A stretch of DNA of 64,000 nucleotides from Paramacrobiotus metropolitanus (Eukaryota; Tardigrada; Eutardigrada; Parachela; Macrobiotidae): positions 1 to 64,000 of the forward strand of contig NW_026570261.1 of assembly GCF_019649055.1 (NCBI RefSeq), written 5' to 3'. A program made the position numbers and the translations under genes. The notes beneath the pieces were generated by a model. It saw nothing but the letters and a program-made list of their open reading frames with translations, did not search any database and had not been told where the DNA came from. Shown here piece after piece: positions 56,061-64,000 of this stretch; position 1 is the first letter of the stretch; every line of letters begins with the position of its first letter.

Positions 56061-59000
56061 GTCCAAATTAGCCCTTCCAAAAAACCGTTTTAAATTACCT
56101 TTACCGTAGGCTTCAGCCGTTGCATAACAGACTGCAGTCAAGCACTTTTCCGTTTTTTGATACAGTAATTACTGACATCTAGCAATAAAATATTAATTAC
56201 AGTAATTCATAAAGACAGCCGGTTAGCATTGTGAATACATTTTGATCGAGTAAGGACGTAGCCACATCAGGTTAACTTGCTTCGGAATTTTTGAGACTGA
56301 TGTTGCAGGTGCAACGGCACCTTCTTCAAACCGTAGACGCTAATGGGTAAGGCTTTTTCAAAAGCGTTTATGAGAGCTATTTCGCCGTCTATTAAAAAAT
56401 GAAAATTCTTCTGCTGTGGATTCCACACATGTTTCGGCTGTTCTGCTGCTAGAAAAATTCGGCAAACTTAGCGTAAAAAGCTTTGGTCTGGCACTGCGTA
56501 AACATGTTCATGGACCGGCGATGAACGTTTTAGATTCTGCGCGACCATTAACAATGGTGTCGACGCTAACTGTGGTCGTCACAACATAGAATTGGACATC
56601 TTAAAGGTTATCTTAAAGTGCATTGGACATCTTGAAGGTCACATCGATTTGGAGAGTATTGTGTCCTAAAATATGGCACCAAGCCCATACAATTTTTAGC
56701 AAAACTCAGGAGTCGGCATCCTTAAGCCGACATAATAAGAGATAGGCGGTAAAAGTATGATCGATCAACCTGGCGCTACAGAGCATGAAGTTGATGGAAC
56801 GAGAAAGTCAAGGATGCAAGTGGGAGCTAAAGGTCACCTATCTCACTTCGAGACTACCTGACTATGAGTAATGCACGTCATGATGAGCAAAAGTACAACA
56901 GACAATAAGTGAAAGGTTACCCAGAGGTCTGATAGCGAAATCCCCACTTGAAACAAGAAGACCAGAACAAAACCGTGAAGTTGATCACATCGAGAACACG
57001 TCTCTAATTTTGTTGGGATTACAACTCGTGATTTTACATTGGGCGCCGTTGCGCTTATATAGATTCTCGGCACACGCAGGTGCCTTGCTCGTAGTACAGA
57101 CAGATATCGAAGAACAACAGAGATTCAAAAACTAGCCACTGAACTACAACAGATGTACACGTGGATGAACCAGAACCAAAGGTCAGAACGCACAAGAGAA
57201 CCAAAGGTAAAGCTACGTCTGTGGACACGCAGTCACGTCGAAATGTGGGCTCGCGGTCAAAGATCCTTGCCGGGGATTTCTGAGAAGGCACAACTCGAAG
57301 ACTGGGTCATTGCTCGAGCGGCCGAAGTCATACAGATCGAAGAATGGAGGCAACAGTAGCAGTTTAACGTAGTACGGTAAAGATGTGGACGGCACAGCCA
57401 TACACGTCAACAATTACTGTTCAATGCAGGTTTTTCGGTATGCGTGGTTCTGGAATTCTCCACGGGTCTGCTACAAATAAATGCAACACATGGCCTTGTT
57501 TTTGTGATATCTCGTACAGATCACGGTTGAAAATTATCAAAAAACGAAGGCGTAAAAACACGGAGGTGCAGGAGAAGGAAAAGGCTAAAAAGGCAGAAGG
57601 AGAAGGCGAAGGTCACTCATCTATAGCCGAGACTAAAACGTGAGATGATAGTGAAGAGCCTGAAGACTAAAGAGGACACCCGTGTTTTCGGTACGGATGA
57701 TTGTAGTCTTTTATGCTTTTTTACTTCATTAGAAAAGATGATGCGATGATCTTGGCAGTTGCCAGTTTCCATGTTTAAGCGGCCTCAGGCAGTAGCAATT
57801 GCCAGTGTCAGGTGCCACTACCACCTTTTACGCCCCGCCTTCGTCATCAACCGGTCTTCTTCGAACTGCATAAGACGAGCGCACATTAACATGAAGAATT
57901 GAAGATCATCTTTACACCTGGGCGAAAAAAGCGTTTTTTAGGAGAAAATGCATTTCATGGCAAAATTTGAAGAAGTTTGGTTAAAGATGAGAACTTCGGC
58001 ACACCTCCGTGCGTTTTGAATTTCACTTCTACCATAACACCCCAACGGGATGTTGCTCGCACAAACGGTGTTCACTCCAACGTATACAAATAATTTGACT
58101 AGAGAATATCCTAAAAATGCATAGAACTTAGAAGCGTTGAGAGTAGGGAGTACTTCGATTACGCTGGCGAAATGGTCGCTTGCGCGTTGCGGTTCAGCAC
58201 ATTGAACACCTAATTCACGATATGTAATCAGTACGTATGTGGCGCACCGCATTGGACGGTTGGTGATCCTTTGGCTGATTCCGCATTTTTTACTGTGCCG
58301 TTCAACTAACCGAGCATAAACCGCCCCTGCGGCGCGTTATTTGAATGTCGTTTGAGTGACCAATTTGCAAGCGGAGTCGTAGTACTCAAAAACGAAAGTT
58401 TTTCTTCGTGCACACGAATTTGGTACCATACAGCGGCACACTTCTCTTAACTCATTTGTCGTATTAAATCAAATTTGCTAAGCGTACACTACAGGAGAGG
58501 GAGCTGGTGGCGGATATAACACGTTTCGCTTTTTGGCCGCCCTAATGTAAAATATGATCCCAGGTTTTAGCCATGTAGCGTGTCAGTTTCCGCCATACTT
58601 TGAATCCTGCACACAAACCCCTTGGCGGTGTTGCCGCCGTTGCGCACCCTGCCCGAGGAGCACCAGCCAGGCAATGTAGCACTGCTTTTCAGAGTGAAGC
58701 TAAATATGCTTGTTAAGCATTATGGGGACCAGCACAAAATAATAAACCAGACGGTTATTTTGTTCGGCCACCCGGCACATGGTCAGATGACTCCAGTAAT
58801 GAATGATCTGGTGCTGAATGCTGAGCGCTTGCAAGGTCAAGAACCGGCACCTGTGCCAGACGAAATTATTAGCTGGTAAGTGGCATGTGTAAGGGGTCAA
58901 TGTCGTATATGACTGCGCAATATATTCGTACTGTGCTGACGGAAAGCGAAAGAAAAAGTCCCATACTGTAACTTAAATCACACAACAAGCAGGAATAACA

Positions 59001-59512
59001 GTGAAATAAAAAGCAACAGAAAATGGTAGATCAATCGCAAGAACGATCGATATTATATACAGCAGAAAAACACCTTATATCTCAGTGCAACCGTGTTGCA
59101 AAAGATTCTAGAAAGTTTGGTAACTTTTAGGATGACATTAAAAATGAGAATAGCCCCAGACATTGTCAAGCGTTAGGGCCAAAGCCATAACGTGTTCATT
59201 CATACACGCACACGCAGTTCAACAAACTGTAATAAAACGCGTCTTGGCAATCAGCACAAACAAAAATTTAGCAATAAAGCTCATCAAAACAATCCAGTCA
59301 TCTTTCAAGTGACCGCTATGCGTATAAGTTGTATAACGGCGTAAAATCGCAGGTTTTTTGCCTTAGGCCACTGCTTCCATTGATGTTTAGCTTATTGAAA
59401 AAGTCACTTGTCGCTTATGTAAAAATCTGCAGACTGCTTTACGATTGTGTGCGTAAGCTTGCTCTGAAAAGCTTATTTCAATAATTTTTTAGAATTTCCT
59501 TGCGATTTCGCG
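56061..59512. other. no gene recognised; some coding-like short frames
   Basis: Short frames at 57153-57359 and 57383-57643 (the latter Lys/Glu-rich at its end) and at 58622-58879 have mixed composition and might be exons, but I recognise no domain and cannot support a gene. Confidence 0.4.
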
Positions 59513-59726
59513 TTGCACATGTTGAAAAGGCTGTTGCATTATGGGCAGCAAGCGCTCAATGACAAAGAACAAAGAATATTACTGGGCGTCGGAAATGGCT
59601 GCAAGAAACCACCGAGGCGTTGTACTATGAAAGAACTTAGAGAGTATATGTGGACCGAGCTGGCGGACAGACTTTCTAGATGTTTGGAACGCTGGAAAAC
59701 AAACAACTTCTTACGTACGTCCCTTT

Positions 59727-60140
59727 ATGCAGACTTGGTTGTCAATGAGTAGGAATAAAATATATTTGTTTCTAGAGGAAAAGTCGCTTATCCAGGATCG
59801 TGAAATGCTCTTCATCGTATGCGGTATACTTATACGCAAACGGTTCGGTCGCAAGTGGGCCCTTTCCTATCTTACGAACAGGTTCTGGTTGAAAAATGCG
59901 CACCAGCTGCCTTTAGCAGACGTTTTTCCTAAGTGGAAAATGAAGGAAATCGAGAAAAAGAAGGAAAAGCTAAAGAAAACAATTTGTTGGAAGTTCAATC
60001 TAAAGCAAAAGTGCGAACGACGCTTGTGCGTAAAACAGCATGTGTGTCTAAAATGTGGCGGGCAGCATCCTGGTGCCGACTGCCAGGAGCCTCAAAACAA
60101 CCTGCCAAACAACGTTCCGGCAAAAGAGAGATTATTTTGA
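59727..60140 (+). CDS. small zinc-knuckle protein (CCCH plus CCHC), possibly Gag-like
   Basis: The frame of 137 codons opens with TTG; the first ATG is at 59748. A hydrophobic/basic helical N-terminus and a Lys/Glu-rich helix (MKEIEKKKEKLKK) lead to a Cys/His cluster: C-x8-C-x4-C-x3-H, followed directly by C-x2-C-x3-H-x4-C (CLKCGGQHPGADC). This tandem arrangement resembles nucleic-acid-binding Gag-like proteins of tyrosine-recombinase retrotransposons (DIRS/Ngaro), where such clusters bind RNA. A neighbouring frame at 59513-59752 overlaps its start and may be its upstream part after a frameshift. No recombinase or RT is near. The family is a guess; the zinc cluster is clear. Confidence 0.45.
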   Translation: MQTWLSMSRNKIYLFLEEKSLIQDREMLFIVCGILIRKRFGRKWALSYLTNRFWLKNAHQLPLADVFPKWKMKEIEKKKEKLKKTICWKFNLKQKCERRLCVKQHVCLKCGGQHPGADCQEPQNNLPNNVPAKERLF

Positions 60141-60775
60141 GTCTTGCTTATTGACTTGTGAGGCTACCTGAGCTGTTTCAGAACATTCGTAGAACAGTGG
60201 CACAGCTATACTATAAAGGCGACATAGCGCTATTGATAATGCCAGTGGCAGACAAACGTCAAGCAAGTGCAGTGCGTTAACCCGTTGACGCCCATTGGTG
60301 CCAGCCGAGTACATAGTACAGCATAAAAAACCAATACAAGTACTGGACGCTGGCGGGTTAAAGCCTAAAATGCTATTGGCTTACGTGTTTTGCAGCGTCG
60401 TTGAGCGAAATCAGAAATCTTATAATTCTTTGCTCATTCTTTTGAACTACAGTTCTTTTGAACGACAGTTCTTTTGTACTACAGTTCTTTGTTCGTTACA
60501 TCAATAAACACAAAAGGAGTTTAACACAGCAAGCTATGGAGCCAACGGGCTATCGAGTTAGTGGATGGGTTGCCTCATCGACCATCGTGAAAAATCACCG
60601 TTAGTATACTAGCAGGCGTGTCGCTCTTTTGGCTTTACTACTTATATAGTACAGATAATAATTATTCTTTGCCACTCCGCCGGCTATCTAAAACATAACA
60701 TTTCCGTGCAAAAATATTGAAAGTTTCATGATTTCCCTATGCCATTCTCACCCGGACAACTGGGAGTGTGACATT
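60141..60775. other. no gene recognised
   Basis: Short frames only; TTCTTTTGAACTACAG-type words repeat at 60440-60490. Confidence 0.45.
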
Positions 60776-60940
60776 TCGCCGCAATTAAAGTCGACGCAAA
60801 ACTTTTCGCTTTTCGTCGAAAGAAGGACTTTTCGTCGAAACAGACTCGCGGCGAAATGTCTTGGCGTCGAAACGGCAAGCCGACGAAATGTTCCCGCGAC
60901 GATTCGCCGACGAAATGTCGCGCGGCGAGATGACATTACA
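60776..60940 (+). repeat. GTCGAAA/CGACGAAATG short repeat
   Basis: CGGCGAAATGTC, CGACGAAATGT and TTTCGTCGAAA words repeat irregularly over about 165 bp. Confidence 0.65.
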
Positions 60941-62382
60941 GTGAAATAAATGTCTGCGACCAAAAGTCCTGCGACTAGTAAATCTGTGTTGGGAACACCT
61001 TTAACGAGGAAGTTTCGTACATCCGTTATCGCTGGCAGTGCCGACTGGCGAGATTGATAACGTCCGTCAACAAGAAGCCTTTATGATTAGTACCTTCCAC
61101 ACCGTTTCTGGTAGTTGCCATCACTAAAACTTGAAGTTTCTTGCGTAAAGGCTGAAATACAACTGACTGAACTACAAAGCTAGATCCGGACAGTGAGAAT
61201 TCGTTATCGTAGACAATCAGACTAAAAATTAATCATAATGAATGCAATGAACTGCATGACGCCAAGCAGCACACAAAGCTGCTGGAGAGCAGCACATAAA
61301 GCAAAACGGAGTGCAAAAGGGGGTACCTTTTATACAGCCAAAAAGGTATTTTTATACAAAAGAGCGTAAAAGGAGGTAACTCGTGGCTAACAGGAGTGGA
61401 AGGTGGTGCCTGTACGGTTGTACCAATTTCCTTTACTTATTTAATCAAATTAACCCAGGAAAACCGTGGTTTCCAGGTACAAACGAGTTCGGAGATTTGC
61501 GGGATCAGTAGCTCTCGGCTTGAGGATTTGAAATTTGATGAAAGAATTTGAGGAAGCCATTTGAGGAAGCCACGCAAGCACAAAGCCATCACGAGTGAGG
61601 CAAATCAATTTTGAAAGCGAAAGCCTCGCGAATCATGCAGGGCAACAAGCCCAAATGTTGGGGTTGCGATTTAATTCACTAACCGAAAGCAAACTTTTCG
61701 GGAATTTCGCTGGCCGTTTGGTCTGCTTGAATTGTTATCTTAGACCTTGGTTGCTCTATGAAATTTCGTTTTTTCCCGGTCGTAGCTGGAGAAAAAACAC
61801 ATATGTAACCGGCAGGAAGGTGGATGAGTGGATGCACTTAATAGTGGATGTTCAGTAAATCGCATCCACCAATCTGCCGAAATCCGACCACTACTGTTCA
61901 TGAATCGCCCTCTGAACCCTCCGGTCGCTCTAACTATACAGTTTCATATTCCGGCCACCAGGCAGCAAATGTCTTAACAAAACAAAGTTCATAGATATGG
62001 TTAATTTTCAGAAAAACGACCAGCTCTCATTAAATTTCAAGCGTAAACATCAATAAATTTTATGAAAAACAAAACAAATAATAGAAAACTCTGAACCGGG
62101 TGAAAGCCAAAACAACGGTCTTTTACGTCTATAAACTTCAACAAAAAAATTTAATCGACCCTAGAAACGTTTAAGGATTGGGTATGTGCTGAAGCGTGTG
62201 CGATGATTTCCGTATACCAGACCAAATGGTGCAACCTCATCGGGCAGATACAGTACACGTAGCTCAGGAGGTTTCTTGGGATGAGCTCTCGCAGTGTCAC
62301 AGAGTCAGCCATAAGACAGCTGTCCGTGACAGTTCAGCGAAGGGGAGGCGTTTCCGTGAGGTATTCTCAAAAATGGCGATTT
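60941..62382. other. no gene recognised
   Basis: Short open frames only; AAAAGG-rich stretch at 61310-61380. Confidence 0.45.
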
Positions 62383-62445
62383 AGCGGGCGCCGGAATCGA
62401 ACCGCTGGCTACCGAGGTAGCACAGCCACTGTGGCTGAGATCAAG
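62383..62445 (-). repeat. tRNA-like sequence, probable SINE head
   Basis: On the minus strand CAGCCACAGTGGC resembles box A, and GGTTCGATTCC (62403-62393) is a perfect box B, followed by CGGCGCCCGC. Spacing of about 25-30 bases fits a Pol III promoter. No full cloverleaf with a paired acceptor stem is apparent, so a tRNA-derived SINE is likelier than a tRNA gene. Confidence 0.45.
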
Positions 62446-64000
62446 CTATTTGTGCTTGACCTTGAGCCAACCAGGTAGGTGGCGAATGGGGCTGCTGTCG
62501 TGTGTGCAGAGCCTTCTTCTCTGACACCAGTATGACGCTCGCCAAACTGTGATTTCGCATTCCACAGCCGGACATGTTTCCGTCGTGCGTTCTTCAGCCG
62601 GATGTGCAAGACCATTTATTTAGGAGCTGGGAGAGTCGCCTGTAACCAGTTCCAGCAAACTGGTCTGGAGAATTTTCTAAACCTCGGTGCTCTCGTTGGA
62701 CTGCGTGGGCAGTCAGGCAGTTTCCCTGGAAACGGTTTCTGCAGTTAGACGTTCATGCCAGGCGACATACCAACAGCCAGGAGGTTTTGCTGGGATGCAC
62801 AACCGACCGTTCCGTTCCAATGGCCGACCGTTCTACGGCAAAATATATGTAGCCGAGCTGTTTTTCCGGAGCGCGTTAGCGCAACCGGAGCTTTCTTCCG
62901 GACTGTGCATTCGCAACCGGGCAGTTTCGCCGAAACTGGTTTTCGGATTCGAGCTCTCTATGGGTGTGTATAATTACAGCCCTACGTTTTTTCTATACAA
63001 TTACTTACCGCCAGACAGCCTGCTGGTCAGCATTTCGTAGCTACACATTCTTGGAAGATCATTTGTTTGCTGCCAGACCAATTTTGTTGCAGTGGGTACT
63101 ACAATATATCGTGTTAATTAAAGTGCTGTTTTGTCGGAGCCTGTTGTTGGATCACATATTTTAGTAGCCAATCGTTTTTGCCGGATCGCATTCAAACGTG
63201 TTGCTAAAGCCCAGTTACGCTGATGGCGCCAGTTTTCCCAGACGAACAGTCGGACTTTTATGTGTGTCTGAGATTCCTGCCAATGTAACTTACAATTTAC
63301 TACGATAAAACACCTGGTACAGTAACTTTTGCCATTGCGTAACCACCAACCCAGCAGCATTAGTCTATAGCGCATCTGAATGATCGGATCATTACGATCG
63401 CCAACATCACTTTTGGATCACAGGTGGTAGCCGGTGGTTCGATTTTTCCGCCCTGGAAAATATAACAAATAAACCTAAAATAAGGCTTTGCTCCATCAGT
63501 TTTGTTTAGGTAGAGTGGGTTCAGCTTGCTTAGATCAGGTTGAACTGCGTTGGATTGCTATTCAGTTTTGGGATTGATGTCCTTTTCGAAGTAAACATGG
63601 AAAAGTGGCGTGAAAGTTTTATGTTACATGCTTCGGCTACCAAAATAAATGGTGTGTAGTGAATTACCATTAACATTAGCAACAACGCTGTGGAATTTCT
63701 CTTGAGCGTCTCGAAAGCCCGATCCGGATGGAACGAAACTCTTTTCGTCCCTAGTATATAACCGTGTTCGCAACCGCCAGAACCTGGTTTCGCTGCCGAC
63801 TGCACTTGGGACTTGTAATTTTACTGTCTAATATTTTTACGGAACAGTTTTTTTCAACGTCTGACAGATTCTCCTGAGCGCGATGCTGAGCGACTCTTCC
63901 GGACCATATGTCTGCATCCGGTCGGGTGGCTTCATTTTAGTTGTAAGTAAGTTCATAGCATCATAATTGAGCCGGAAGATCATTCGTAAGGGAACTATTT
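62446..64000. other. no gene recognised
   Basis: Mixed DNA with CCGGAGC/GCAACCGG words at 62640-62950 and only short open frames. Confidence 0.45.

Noticed and set aside
62383-62445. A functional tRNA gene
   Set aside because: Box B is perfect, but no complete paired acceptor stem and cloverleaf could be drawn by eye.

Overview
This looks like TE-rich, gene-poor DNA from an invertebrate animal. It carries degenerate Ty3/gypsy pol fragments, very short LTR elements, a THAP/SWIM DNA transposon of ISL2EU type, a LINE C-terminal fragment, a Maverick/Polinton-like (adintovirus-like) gene island, 5S- and tRNA-like SINE candidates, short GT-AG introns and many AT-rich simple repeats. No rRNA gene, true tRNA, CRISPR array or prokaryotic operon is visible, and I see no intact conserved host gene. 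I cannot name the species from the sequence.

Layout. 0.4-0.75 kb: a dispersed GC-rich/GTTACC composite repeat. 0.775-7.44 kb: a complete, young, non-autonomous LTR element with a Gag-like ORF, a Gly/Ser/Cys repeat tract and an unrecognised 237-residue ORF, but no pol. 8 kb: a 121-bp tandem repeat. 9.9-13.5 kb: a decayed Maverick/adintovirus-like island with packaging ATPase, an inhibitor-of-apoptosis (BIR+RING) gene and protein-primed family-B DNA polymerase, all on +. 15.0-16.45 kb: an unrecognised frameshifted two-domain gene on -. 16.8-18.5 kb: two copies of a SINE-like repeat with a 5S-rRNA-like promoter motif. 20.5-25.74 kb: GGNCC-rich repeats, a tandem-duplicated module with conserved hairpins (21.8-24.2 kb) and, on -, the 3' end of a Ty3/gypsy pol. 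25.8-27.0 kb: a fold-back MITE and a broken transposase-associated (DUF4218-like) gene. 27.0-35.6 kb: the 5' and central part of a Ty3/gypsy element on +.

The second half holds a 1,450-bp gag-only LTR element with identical LTRs (37.2-38.7 kb), a fold-back element with a 9-bp target duplication (44.7-45.5 kb), an internally deleted ISL2EU-like transposon (46.4-48.6 kb), a LINE fragment (49.2-49.6 kb), a Helitron-like 3' end (51.6 kb), a 60-bp inverted repeat pair (55 kb), a CCCH/CCHC zinc protein (59.7 kb) and a tRNA-like SINE candidate (62.4 kb).

How they relate. Most of the window is a record of insertion and decay. The two Ty3/gypsy pieces abut almost exactly at the integrase residue where each is cut, which suggests a ~9.9-kb inversion inside one element. 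Two LTR elements have near-identical LTRs but no polymerase genes, so they are probably mobilised in trans by an autonomous relative elsewhere.
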